Positions 7,936 to 16,317 of a stretch of 64,000 nucleotides of DNA are shown one piece after another. The stretch spans positions 1-64,000 of the forward strand of contig NZ_JBHMFS010000015.1 in assembly GCF_051433165.1 (NCBI RefSeq), in the 5' to 3' direction. The notes under the pieces were generated by a model. That model had not been told where the DNA came from and did not search any database. It worked only from the letters and a program-made list of their open reading frames with translations. This DNA comes from Falsiroseomonas sp051433165 (lineage in GTDB: Bacteria; Pseudomonadota; Alphaproteobacteria; Acetobacterales; Acetobacteraceae). Position 1 is the stretch's first letter. The number at the start of each line of letters is the position of its first letter. Made by a program: the position numbers and the translations under genes.

Positions 7936-8694
7936 TCATGCCGCACCTGGCTTGCCGACCAGTGCGAAGACCGCACCCTGCGGGTCCGTGCCGATGAGGA
8001 TCTGGTCGCCGCCCGGCACCTCCACCGGGCCGTGCAGGATGGCGCCGCCGCTATCCTTCACGCGCTGCGCCGCCGCATCGATGGCCGGCACGTGGAAGTA
8101 GAAGCGCCACATCGGCGGGGCGCCGCCCGGCTGCTGCATAATGGCGCCGATGGCGCGGCCCTGATGTTCGATGAGCTGGTAGCCGCCCATCTCCCCCATC
8201 GGCAGAAGCTGTCCGCGGGACCAGCCGAAATGCCGCGCGTAGAATTCCACCGCCGCGTCCAGCGCGCCGGCGCCCAGCTCGTTCCAGCCGCAATGGCCCA
8301 TCCGGTCCGGCGCGAAGCTGGTGCTGGCGCGATCGCCGGCGCCGCGCATGACGTAGAAGGGCGCGCCATGCGGGTCCGCCACCATGGCGATGCGGCCGAC
8401 GCCCGGCAGGTCCCGCGCCGGCATCCGCACCTGCCCGCCATCCGCGAGAATGGCCGCCACCGCGGCGTCCACGTCGTCCACGCCGATATAGCCGAGCCAG
8501 CAGGGCGGCACGCCGGCCGGCGCCCGCATCAGTCCGCCGATCGCCTCCGCCCCATGGCTGAGGATGCGGTAGCCCGCCTGGCCCTCATGCGGGCTGTCCT
8601 GCCAGCCGAGCAGGCCGGCGTAGAAGCCGATGGCGGCATCGGGGTCGCTAGTCAGCAGTTCGTACCAGATGAAGCTGCCATGTGCGTTGGCCAT
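7936..8694 (-). CDS. Two-domain VOC (glyoxalase/bleomycin-resistance) family protein
   Basis: 252 residues from the ATG at 8694 (MANAHGSFIWYELLTSDPDAAIGFYAGLLGW). Two vicinal-oxygen-chelate modules follow each other: residues about 6-120, ending DPHGAPFYVMRG, and about 135-250, starting GHCGWNELGAGALDAAVEFYARHFGW and ending DPQGAVFALVG. The repeat of F/Y-hydrophobic-D-P-x-G-A-x-F at both module ends is diagnostic. Tandem VOC proteins of this size act as dioxygenases or unknown enzymes. It is 14 bases downstream of the DUF1428 gene and probably co-transcribed with it. Confidence 0.88.
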   Translation of the reverse strand: MANAHGSFIWYELLTSDPDAAIGFYAGLLGWQDSPHEGQAGYRILSHGAEAIGGLMRAPAGVPPCWLGYIGVDDVDAAVAAILADGGQVRMPARDLPGVGRIAMVADPHGAPFYVMRGAGDRASTSFAPDRMGHCGWNELGAGALDAAVEFYARHFGWSRGQLLPMGEMGGYQLIEHQGRAIGAIMQQPGGAPPMWRFYFHVPAIDAAAQRVKDSGGAILHGPVEVPGGDQILIGTDPQGAVFALVGKPGAA

Positions 8695-8708
8695 GATGGC
8701 GGGCTCCC

Positions 8709-9056
8709 TCACGCGTCGAGGATCGGCTGGAAGCCGCCATAGATCATGCGCTGGCCGTCGAAGGGCATCTTCATGTCCTTCATGCGCGGGTCTTCCATCA
8801 TCCGCTTCATGCCTGCGTCGCGCGTGGATTTGGAAGGCCACTCGATCCAGGAGAAGACCACCACCTCATCCGCCTTGGCCTGCACCGCGCCCTTGAAGTC
8901 CGTGACCTTGCCGTCCGGCACGTCATCGCCCCAGCATTCCACGACGCGGAGCGCGCCGTATTCCTTGAACAGCGGCAGCGCCTGGCGTGCGTGGTCCAGA
9001 AAGGCCTGCTTGTTGGCGGCGGGCACGGCGGCCACGAAGCCATCGACGTAGTTCAT
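8709..9056 (-). CDS. DUF1428 domain protein
   Basis: 115 residues, the usual length of the family. MNYVDGFVAAVPAANKQAF at the start, DEVVVFSWIEWPSK in the middle and MPFDGQRMIYGGFQPILD at the end are the DUF1428 signature (a ferredoxin-like dimeric alpha/beta-barrel fold). GGAGAG stands 5 bases before the ATG at 9056; the ATG at 9059 is too close to it. The function of the family is unknown. It is the first gene of a leftward pair with the VOC protein. Confidence 0.9.
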   Translation of the reverse strand: MNYVDGFVAAVPAANKQAFLDHARQALPLFKEYGALRVVECWGDDVPDGKVTDFKGAVQAKADEVVVFSWIEWPSKSTRDAGMKRMMEDPRMKDMKMPFDGQRMIYGGFQPILDA

Positions 9057-9164
9057 CATTGCTCTCCAATACTTAACCATTAAGTGAAGTATGAGGGAGT
9101 CCGGGAAGCCGGTCCAGCCTGCCGTGAACACGGCTGCTTGAGCGGGGCCTGCTGCCGCGCCGCG

Positions 9165-9193
9165 TTGACGCAGTGCAGCATTGCCCGTAAATC
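9165..9193 (+). promoter_or_regulatory. Possible promoter of the DEAD-box helicase gene
   Basis: TTGACG at 9165-9170, a 17-base spacer, then TAAATC at 9188-9193. The -35 matches the sigma-70 consensus at five positions, while the -10 is weak. It lies about 70 bases before the helicase start. Inference only. Confidence 0.25.
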
Positions 9194-9261
9194 GGCGCAT
9201 CCCGAACCAGCGAAGCCCCAATCGGCGCAGCCTTTTTGAGCGCCGGAGGCGCCGCTTGACC

Positions 9262-10542
9262 ATGTCCATGACCTTCGCCGACCTGTCCCTCGCGCCGCCC
9301 TTGCTGCGCGCCCTGGCCGAGGCCGGCTATGCCACCCCCACCCCGATCCAGGCCCGGTCGATCCCGCTGCTGCTGGAAGGCCGCGACCTGCTGGGCCTGG
9401 CCCAGACCGGCACCGGCAAGACCGCCGCCTTCGCGCTGCCGCTGCTGCATCGCCTGGCCGCATCGCCTCGCCCGGCACCCCGGGGCGGTGCCCGCGTGCT
9501 GGTGCTGGCGCCGACGCGCGAACTTGTCTCCCAGATCGCCGACGGCTTCGAAAGCTTCGGGCGCCATATGCCGCTCAGCGTGACGACGATCTTCGGCGGC
9601 GTCAGCCCCTTCCACCAGGTCAATGCGCTGAAGGCAGGCGTCGACATCATCGTGGCCGCGCCGGGCCGCCTGCTGGACCTGATCGACCAGGGCCTTTGCG
9701 ACCTGTCGCAGCTTGAGGCGCTGGTGCTGGATGAGGCGGACCAGATGCTCGACATGGGCTTTGCCAGGCCGATCGAGCGCATCGTCGCGACGCTGCCGCA
9801 GGACCGGCACACCCTGCTGCTGTCGGCCACCATGCCGAAATCCATCGCCGCGCTGGCCGAAAGCCTGCTTCGCGACCCGGAGAAGGTCGAGATCGCGCCG
9901 CCCTCCACCACGGTGGACCGGATCGAGCAGTCCGTGATGTTCGTCGATGCGGCCGACAAGAAGGCGGCGCTGCTGGCGCTGCTGCGGACGCCGGGGATCG
10001 GCCAGGCCGTGGTCTTCACCCTGCAGAAGACCATCGCCAACGAGGTCTGCGGCTTCATCACCGAGGCGGGTGTCACGGCCGAGGCCCTGCACGGCAACAA
10101 ATCCCAGGGCCAGCGGGAACGTGCGCTGGAGGCTTTTCGCGCCGGCAGCGTGCAGGTGCTGGTGGCGACGGACATCGCGGCGCGCGGCATCGATGTCGAT
10201 ACCGTCACGCATGTCTTCAACCATGATGTGCCGAGCCTGCCGGAAAGCTACGTCCACCGCATCGGCCGCACCGGCCGCGCAGGCCGCAGTGGCTACGCCA
10301 TCACGCTGTGCGATGCCGAGCAGCGCGCCTGGCTGCGCGACGTGGAGCGGGAGATCGGCCGCGCCTTGACCGTGCAGGCCGACCATCCGTGGCATTCCGA
10401 AGCGGCGCTGACCTCGACCCGCCGCCCACCCGTGCTGGGCGGCGGGCCAGTCAAGGAAATCAAGCCGCAGGAAAAGCGCGAGCGGAAAGTCTGGACCGAG
10501 GAGGAAAAGCTCCTCGCGCGCGCAGCGGCCAAGGCGGCCTGA
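9262..10542 (+). CDS. DEAD-box RNA helicase
   Basis: 426 residues. The full motif set is present: Q motif TPTPIQARSIP (about 26-36), Walker A AQTGTGKT (about 52-59), PTRELV, GRLLDLI, VLDEADQMLDMGF (DEAD box, about 153), SATMP, and in the second RecA-like domain QVLVATDIAARGIDV and HRIGRTGRAGRSGYA. This is the RhlE/SrmB-like group that unwinds short RNA duplexes during ribosome assembly or mRNA decay. The C-terminus (KEIKPQEKRERKVWTEEEK) is a short basic and acidic tail. ATGs at 9262 and 9268 are both possible starts. It stands alone between leftward genes. Confidence 0.93.
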   Translation: MSMTFADLSLAPPLLRALAEAGYATPTPIQARSIPLLLEGRDLLGLAQTGTGKTAAFALPLLHRLAASPRPAPRGGARVLVLAPTRELVSQIADGFESFGRHMPLSVTTIFGGVSPFHQVNALKAGVDIIVAAPGRLLDLIDQGLCDLSQLEALVLDEADQMLDMGFARPIERIVATLPQDRHTLLLSATMPKSIAALAESLLRDPEKVEIAPPSTTVDRIEQSVMFVDAADKKAALLALLRTPGIGQAVVFTLQKTIANEVCGFITEAGVTAEALHGNKSQGQRERALEAFRAGSVQVLVATDIAARGIDVDTVTHVFNHDVPSLPESYVHRIGRTGRAGRSGYAITLCDAEQRAWLRDVEREIGRALTVQADHPWHSEAALTSTRRPPVLGGGPVKEIKPQEKRERKVWTEEEKLLARAAAKAA

Positions 10543-10563
10543 CCGCCCCAGCGGGCTGTCCGG

Positions 10564-11271
10564 CTACAGGATCGGGTCGACCCCGCTCGCCAGATAGGCC
10601 GCATGCGCCCGCTCGCCGTTCAGCGCCGAGAGGAATGCCACCGCGGCCCCGCGGTTCGGGGACTGCGCCATCATCGCGGCCGAAAAGGAGGAGACCTGCT
10701 GCATCTCCTCCGGGAATTTGCCGATCACTTCGGTGCCGGGGACGACCATAAGTTCGCTCACCTGCTGCACGGCCAGATCCGCCTCGCCGGTCACCAGCTT
10801 CTCGGCGGTGAAGCCTGCCGGGATCACCGTCGCGCGGCTGCGTACGGCTTCGGCGATGCCGAGGCGTTCGATCACGGACTCGAAGTGAATGCCGCTGGCG
10901 CCCGCTCTCGAATAGGCAATGGACCGGGCTTGCAGCAGGGCCGCCTTGAACGCCTCCAGCGAGTCGATCGGCGGATGCGTCGCGCCGCGGGCCACGGCGA
11001 GGCCTAGGCGGGAATGCGCCACCTCCACCCGCGTTGCCGGATCGACCTTGCCCTGCGCCACCAGCTCATCCATCGAGGCCTTGATCAGAACCAGCACGTC
11101 GGCCTGCTCACCCGCCGCGACCTTGGTCATGATCAGCGTGGTCGGCACCCAGTCCACGGCCACCCTGTTGCCGCTGCTCGCCTCGTAGTCTGCCACGATG
11201 CCGCCTTCGAAGGCGCCGCGCACGGCGAGGCCGGACAAGATCCGAAGCGTCACGCCCGATTCCGTTGCCAT
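10564..11271 (-). CDS. ModA-like substrate-binding domain protein without a signal peptide
   Basis: 235 residues from the ATG at 11271. The sequence follows the type-2 periplasmic-binding fold of molybdate-binding ModA relatives: VTLRILSGLAVRGAFEGGIVADYEASSGNRVAVDW, then EQADVLVLIKASMDELVAQGKV, and a C-terminal AVAFLSALNGERAHAAYLASGVDPIL. ModA proteins normally carry a secretion signal; this one starts MATESGVTLRILSG with none visible, and an upstream extension in the same frame does not supply one. No ABC permease or ATPase gene is adjacent. It may act in the cytoplasm as a ligand sensor or be a reassigned enzyme. It is divergent from the racemase-like gene at 11367. Confidence 0.75.
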   Translation of the reverse strand: MATESGVTLRILSGLAVRGAFEGGIVADYEASSGNRVAVDWVPTTLIMTKVAAGEQADVLVLIKASMDELVAQGKVDPATRVEVAHSRLGLAVARGATHPPIDSLEAFKAALLQARSIAYSRAGASGIHFESVIERLGIAEAVRSRATVIPAGFTAEKLVTGEADLAVQQVSELMVVPGTEVIGKFPEEMQQVSSFSAAMMAQSPNRGAAVAFLSALNGERAHAAYLASGVDPIL

Positions 11272-11366
11272 TGGTTCTGCATCTCCTCCGATGGGTATAG
11301 TCTGGCCCGGACTCAGCCCGGCGGTTCCTGATTGGACCGGCGGCCCGCCAGCAACAAGGTCAAGCA

Positions 11367-12035
11367 ATGCCCTGCCGCATCGTGCTCCTCCACGCAACTC
11401 CCGTGGCCATGCAACCCATCCAGTCCGCCTTCGCCGAGCGCTGGCCCGAGGCCGAGATCGTCAACCTGCTGGATGACGGCCTGTCCCTGGACCGGGCGCG
11501 GGAGAACGAGCTGAGCGAGCGCATGATCGCGCGCTTCGTCGCCTTCGGAACCTATGGCCACCGCATGGGCGCGGACGGCATCCTCGTCACCTGCTCCGCC
11601 TTCGGCCCGGCGATCGACCGCATGATCGAGGCGCTGCCCATTCCGGTGCTGAAGCCGAACGAGGCGATGTTCCAGGCGGCGATCGCCAAGGGCGGGCGCG
11701 TCGGCATGCTGGCGACCTTCGGGCCCGCCGTTGGCACGATGACGGAGGAGTTCGACGAATTCGTCGCCCGCAGCGGCCGGAAGGCAAGCCTGGACACGGT
11801 GCTGGTGGCGGATGCGATCGACCTGCTGAAGAAGGGCGATGCGGAGTCGCACAACCGCCTGGTGGCCGCGCGCGCACCGGAGCTGGCGGGCCACGATGCC
11901 ATCATGCTCGCGCATTTCTCCACATCCCGTGCCGCGGAGGCGGTCCGCAGGGTGGTGGACGTGCCGGTACTGACGGCGCCCCATGCCGCGGTGGACCGGA
12001 TGCGTGAGATGATCGAGGCCCGCGCGGGCGGCTGA
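11367..12035 (+). CDS. Asp/Glu racemase family protein lacking the second catalytic cysteine
   Basis: 222 residues. The pattern is that of hydantoin or Asp/Glu racemases: IVLLHATPVAMQPIQSAF at the start, ILVTCSAFGPAIDRMIEALPIPVLKPNEAMF (first cysteine, about 75) and GRVGMLATFGPAV. At the second catalytic position, where the family normally has a hydrophobic stretch ending in G-C, the protein reads IMLAHFSTSRAAEA, so the second cysteine is absent. One-base chemistry such as decarboxylation, hydrolysis or elimination is then more likely than racemisation. The gene is divergent from the ModA-like gene, with about 95 bases between the starts. Confidence 0.82.
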   Translation: MPCRIVLLHATPVAMQPIQSAFAERWPEAEIVNLLDDGLSLDRARENELSERMIARFVAFGTYGHRMGADGILVTCSAFGPAIDRMIEALPIPVLKPNEAMFQAAIAKGGRVGMLATFGPAVGTMTEEFDEFVARSGRKASLDTVLVADAIDLLKKGDAESHNRLVAARAPELAGHDAIMLAHFSTSRAAEAVRRVVDVPVLTAPHAAVDRMREMIEARAGG

Positions 12036-12080
12036 GTGCCTTGGCGGCACCCGGCATCCCGCGCCGGGTCCCGCCAGGCC

Positions 12081-14555
12081 TCACACGTCCAGGTTCGCCA
12101 CCTTCAGCGCATTGCCGACGATGAATTCGCGGCGTGGCTCCACCACGTCGCCCATCAGCGTCGAGAACACCTGCTCCGCATCCTCCACATCTTCCACCCG
12201 CACGCGCAGCAGCGTCCGCACGGCGGGGTCCAGCGTGGTCTTCCAGAGCTGGTCGGGGTTCATCTCACCCAGGCCTTTGAAGCGCTGGATGGTCAGGCCG
12301 CGGCGGCCCTGGGCCAGCACGCGGTCGAAGGCCAGCAGCGGGCCGTGCTGGGTGGTCTCGGTGGCATCGAAGGCCAGCATGGCCGGGCCGCCGGCGTAGT
12401 CCCGGGCGAACACTTCCCGCCGCTCATCCAGCCAGCGCGCCTCGGCGCTGCGGAGTGCTGCCTGATCCAGCGTGTGGCGTTCCGTCACGCCGCGCACCAC
12501 GCGGAACAACTGCAGCCCGGCGCCATCCGCCGTGGCCTTCCAGCCGCGTTCAGACGGCGGCGCCAGCGCATCCAGCCGCGTTGCCAGCAGCGCGGCGCCG
12601 GCCAGCGCCCGGTCCGCATCCGGCGTCAGCGCGCCGGCGACGGCCGCCTGCTCGATGATGCCCGCCGGCACCTGGGTGGCGAGGCGGCGCATGCGGGAGG
12701 CGATCTGGCGCAGCCGCTCCACCTCCTCCGTCAGTTCGTCCCGCGCCACTTCGCGGCCATCCGCGAAGCGTAGCCGGGCGCCGGACAGCGCCTTCTCGAT
12801 CAGGAAGTCCTCGAGCGCGCGATCATCCTTCAGGTAGCGCTCGTCATTGCCGCGCTTGGCCCGGTACAGCGGGGGTTGCGCGATATACAAATGCCCACGC
12901 TCGATCAGCGCCGGCATCTGCCGGAAGAAGAAGGTCAGCAGCAGCGTGCGGATATGGCTGCCGTCCACATCGGCGTCCGTCATGATGACGATGCGGTGGT
13001 AGCGCAGCTTGTCGGCGGAGAAACCGCCGCGATCCTCCGGCCCAGTGCCGATGCCGGTGCCGAGCGCCGTGATCAGCGTGCCGATCTCGGCGGAAGACAG
13101 CATCTTGTCCATCCGCGCGCGCTCGACATTCAGGATCTTGCCCTTCAGCGGCAGGATCGCCTGGAAGCGCCGGTCGCGGCCCTGCTTGGCGGACCCGCCG
13201 GCGCTGTCACCCTCGACCAGGAAGATTTCGGACTTGGCCGGGTCCTTCTCCTGGCAGTCGGCCAGCTTGCCGGGGAGGGTGGAGATATCCAGCGCGTTCT
13301 TGCGGCCGACCTTGTCGCGCGCGAGCTGCGCCGCCTTGCGGGCGGCGGCCGAGAGCACGACCTGCTCCAGCACCAGCTTGGCTTCCTTCGGATGCGTCTC
13401 GAACCAGTGGGACAGGGCATCGGCCACCGCCACATGCACCACCGGCTGCACCTCGGACGAAACCAACTTGTCCTTGGTCTGCGAGCTGAACTTCGGGTCC
13501 GGCACCTTCACGGAAAGGACAGCGGTCAGCCCCTCCCGCATGTCGTCGCCGATCAGCTCGACCTTTTCCTTCTTCGCCAAATCCTCGGCGTATTTCATCA
13601 CGATGCGGGTCAGCGCCTGGCGAAAACCCGCCTGATGGCTGCCGCCGTCGCGCTGCGGGATGTTGTTGGTGTAGCAGAGCGCCACTTCATGCGGGCTCGA
13701 GTTCCACCACATCGCGAGCTCGACGCGGATGCCTTCCGTGGCTTTCGTGACGAGGCTGATTGGCGGCTTGAAAATCGGTTCCTTGCTGCGGTCCAGCCAT
13801 TCCACGAAGGCGACGAGGCCGCCCTTGAACTCGAAATGCGCCTCCACCGCCGGCACGTGCCGGTCGTCGCGCAGCGAGATCTTCAGCCCGGAATTCAGGA
13901 AAGCCAGTTCGCGCAGTCGGCGTTCCAGGATCGGGTATTCGTATTCGGTCTTGGTGAAGGTGGTCGCCGCCGGCTTGAAGGTCACCTGCGTGCCGTGCAT
14001 GTGCGACGACTCGCCCACGATCTTCAGCGGCTGCACCGTGTCGCCATGCTCGAAGCGGATGAAGTGCTCCCGCCCGTCGCGCCAGATGCGCACTTCCATC
14101 CATTCGGACAGCGCATTCACCACCGCGGCGCCGACGCCATGCAGGCCGCCGGATACCTTGTAGGAATTCTGGTTGAACTTGCCGCCGGCGTGGAGGCGCG
14201 TCAGCACAACCTCGGCGGCGGAGACGCCTTCCTCGGCGTGCATGTCCACCGGAATGCCGCGGCCGTCATCGGTGACGGTGACGCTGCCATCGCCGTTCAG
14301 CACCACATCGCAAGTGGTGGCGAAGCCGGCCTGGGCCTCGTCCACGGCGTTGTCGATGATCTCGAAGGCCATGTGGTGCAGGCCGGAGCCGTCATCGGTG
14401 TCGCCGATATACATGCCGGGCCGCTTGCGGACGGCCTCCAGCCCCCGCAGCACCGTGATGGAGGCGCTGTCATAGGCATCGGCACCCGGATTCGGGTCAC
14501 CGTTTCCGGAAACCGGTTGGGGCGGCGGGTTGGCGCGCGCGGCGGCGTCGGACAT
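12081..14555 (-). CDS. gyrB: DNA gyrase subunit B
   Basis: 824 residues from the ATG at 14555 (MSDAAARANPPPQP). It supplies the ATPase and TOPRIM half of gyrase, which puts negative supercoils into DNA. GHKL ATPase motifs: EIIDNAVDEA, DDGRGIP, GLHGVGAAVVNALS. TOPRIM: LVEGDSAGGSAKQGRDRRFQ (split into EGDSAGG and the following part) and MTDADVDGSHIRTLLL. The C-terminus holds QRFKGLGEMNPDQLWKTT, a family landmark. A roughly 60-residue alanine-rich stretch before it (about 640-760) is typical of alphaproteobacterial GyrB. recF lies 135 bases upstream in the same direction, the common recF-gyrB order. Confidence 0.97.
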   Translation of the reverse strand: MSDAAARANPPPQPVSGNGDPNPGADAYDSASITVLRGLEAVRKRPGMYIGDTDDGSGLHHMAFEIIDNAVDEAQAGFATTCDVVLNGDGSVTVTDDGRGIPVDMHAEEGVSAAEVVLTRLHAGGKFNQNSYKVSGGLHGVGAAVVNALSEWMEVRIWRDGREHFIRFEHGDTVQPLKIVGESSHMHGTQVTFKPAATTFTKTEYEYPILERRLRELAFLNSGLKISLRDDRHVPAVEAHFEFKGGLVAFVEWLDRSKEPIFKPPISLVTKATEGIRVELAMWWNSSPHEVALCYTNNIPQRDGGSHQAGFRQALTRIVMKYAEDLAKKEKVELIGDDMREGLTAVLSVKVPDPKFSSQTKDKLVSSEVQPVVHVAVADALSHWFETHPKEAKLVLEQVVLSAAARKAAQLARDKVGRKNALDISTLPGKLADCQEKDPAKSEIFLVEGDSAGGSAKQGRDRRFQAILPLKGKILNVERARMDKMLSSAEIGTLITALGTGIGTGPEDRGGFSADKLRYHRIVIMTDADVDGSHIRTLLLTFFFRQMPALIERGHLYIAQPPLYRAKRGNDERYLKDDRALEDFLIEKALSGARLRFADGREVARDELTEEVERLRQIASRMRRLATQVPAGIIEQAAVAGALTPDADRALAGAALLATRLDALAPPSERGWKATADGAGLQLFRVVRGVTERHTLDQAALRSAEARWLDERREVFARDYAGGPAMLAFDATETTQHGPLLAFDRVLAQGRRGLTIQRFKGLGEMNPDQLWKTTLDPAVRTLLRVRVEDVEDAEQVFSTLMGDVVEPRREFIVGNALKVANLDV

Positions 14556-14690
14556 GCCGGCGGAGGCTCCTGAGTGTGGCTTGAACCCCTTGGGATACGG
14601 GGGTTTTTGCGCGGGTTGCGGCGGTTGCCAGTGTAGCCGGAAACCACCCGATTTGCCACGGCACATCCTTATTAGATGTGGCGGCCATTT

Positions 14691-15839
14691 TCAGCCTGGC
14701 ACCAGCCCCTCCGGCGTGGCCCCGAAGCTCTCCGCCAGGCCATGCAGCGGGGCGAAAATGTCGGGCTCCGTGCCGGTCAGGAAGACCTGGGCGGGCAGGC
14801 GGGAAAGCGCCTCGTACAGCGCTTCCCGCCGCGCCTGGTCCAGATGGGCGGCCACCTCATCCAGCAGCAGCAGCGGCGCGAAGCCCCGCGCGGCGCCGAT
14901 CAGCGTGGCATGGGCGAGCACGACGGAGACCAGCAACGCCTTCTGTTCCCCGGTGGAGCACAGCGCCGCCTCCAGCCCCTTGGGCAGATGCACCAGATCC
15001 ATATCCGTGCGGTGCGCGCCCTGCGCCGCGCCACCCGCCGCGGCATCCCGCCCACGGCTGGCGGCCAGCGCATCCCGCAACCCATCCTCCACCGCCAGCG
15101 CCGGCGCCTGGTCCAGCGCGGTGGCGACGGGGCAGATCAGGTCGAGCCGCGCGGCGGGGAAGGCACCCGTGGCGGTGCCGGCCGCCAGCAGCAGGTTCAG
15201 CCGCTGGCCGAGGGACCGCCGCGCCGCGACGGCCGCCACCGCATGGCGGGCCATCGCATCCTCCAGCGCCGCCAGCCAGCCGGCATCGCGGCGGCCTTCC
15301 GCCAGCAGCCGGTTGCGGCCGGCCATGGCCGTGTCATGCGCCGCCACCTCCCGCGCATGGCCGGGGTCCAGCGCCCAGACCAGCCGGTCCAGGAAGCGCC
15401 GGCGGCCGGAAGCGCCTTCCTGGAACAGCCGGTCCATCTGCGGCGTCAGCCAGACCGCGGCGGCGCGCCCGGCGAGCTCCGACTGGTTCTTCGCCGGCTC
15501 CCCATCCACCAGGTATTTGCGGCGGCCGGCTTCGGCGCCGTCGCCTACCGTCCCGGTGCCGATCTCGGTCGGGCCCTCCGCGCCTTCGAAGGCGCCGAAG
15601 GCGGCCCAGGGGCGTGGTTCCGCGCCCGGCACCCGCCGCCCGATCTCGCCAGCCCGCGCGCCGCGCAATCCGCGCCCGGGGCCGAGCAGGCTGATCGCCT
15701 CCAGCAGATTGGTCTTGCCCACCCCGTTCGGCCCGGCAATCGCCACGATACGCCCCGCGAATCGCTGTTCGAAGCTGGGGTAGGAGCGGAAATCCGTGAG
15801 CCGGAGGCGCGTGAGGCGCAGCGTGGGGGCAGGGGTCAG
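14691..15839 (-). CDS. recF: DNA replication and repair protein RecF (start codon uncertain)
   Basis: About 382 residues if begun at the CTG at 15837-15839. RecF is an SMC-like ATPase that loads RecA at gaps. Seen: LTRLRLTDFRSYPSFEQRF, Walker A GPNGVGKTN, signature GEQKALLVSVVLAHA, Walker B LLLLDEVAAHLD. Between an in-frame stop upstream and the Walker A region there is no ATG, GTG or TTG except GTG at 15746, which would cut off the conserved N-terminal beta strands. A 12-codon reading frame (MPAQAASRETRR) ends at a TGA that overlaps the CTG (CTGA), so reinitiation at CTG is the most economical guess. A sequencing error is the alternative. Confidence 0.88.
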   Translation of the reverse strand: MTPAPTLRLTRLRLTDFRSYPSFEQRFAGRIVAIAGPNGVGKTNLLEAISLLGPGRGLRGARAGEIGRRVPGAEPRPWAAFGAFEGAEGPTEIGTGTVGDGAEAGRRKYLVDGEPAKNQSELAGRAAAVWLTPQMDRLFQEGASGRRRFLDRLVWALDPGHAREVAAHDTAMAGRNRLLAEGRRDAGWLAALEDAMARHAVAAVAARRSLGQRLNLLLAAGTATGAFPAARLDLICPVATALDQAPALAVEDGLRDALAASRGRDAAAGGAAQGAHRTDMDLVHLPKGLEAALCSTGEQKALLVSVVLAHATLIGAARGFAPLLLLDEVAAHLDQARREALYEALSRLPAQVFLTGTEPDIFAPLHGLAESFGATPEGLVPG

Positions 15840-15946
15840 CGGCGGGTTTCCCGGCTTGCAGCCTGGGCGGGCATTAGAGCGAACGAAGCCGGAACGTCAA
15901 GCCGCACGCCTCGCCAGCCGTAGCGGGACATGGGAAGGCTTCGGTC

Positions 15947-16306
15947 ATGCGCGCTCTTCTCGCCCTGCTGTTGTTCACCACCCCGGCCCTGGCGCAGCCC
16001 GAGCCTCCCGCCTGCCTGTTCTCCCGCCGCGACATCGCGCTGGATGAGCCCTGCCTGGACCTTCTGGCGCAGATCGCCCGGGACGCCACCGGCCCCATCA
16101 CCATCCGCGGCTTCGCGCAGGAACAGCAGGGGCCGCGTGTCGACGGCCTGATCAGCCGGAGGCGGGCGGAGGCGGTGGCGGCCGAATTGCGGCGCCTGGG
16201 CGTGGCGCCGGAGCGGCTGCGGGTCACCACCCCGCCGGCGGAACAGCGCGACCTGCACAGCCGCATGGACCCGCATAGCCGCCGGGTGGAGATCGTGGTG
16301 CGCTGA
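15947..16306 (+). CDS. Small periplasmic OmpA-like protein
   Basis: 119 residues. A signal peptide (MRALLALLLFTTPALAQ) is followed by a short OmpA C-terminal-like fold: ITIRGFAQEQQGPRVDGLISRRRAEAVAAELRRLGVAPERLRVTTPP, then HSRRVEIVVR. This matches the beta-alpha-alpha-beta peptidoglycan-binding pattern (GF/GHTD..., SxxRAxAVxxxL, xxRRVEIVV), but the usual D of the glycan contact is not evident. Ribosome site GGAAGG lies before the ATG. The gene is divergent from recF and convergent with prfC. A role in envelope attachment is inferred. Confidence 0.75.
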   Translation: MRALLALLLFTTPALAQPEPPACLFSRRDIALDEPCLDLLAQIARDATGPITIRGFAQEQQGPRVDGLISRRRAEAVAAELRRLGVAPERLRVTTPPAEQRDLHSRMDPHSRRVEIVVR

Positions 16307-16317
16307 TCGCGGACCGT

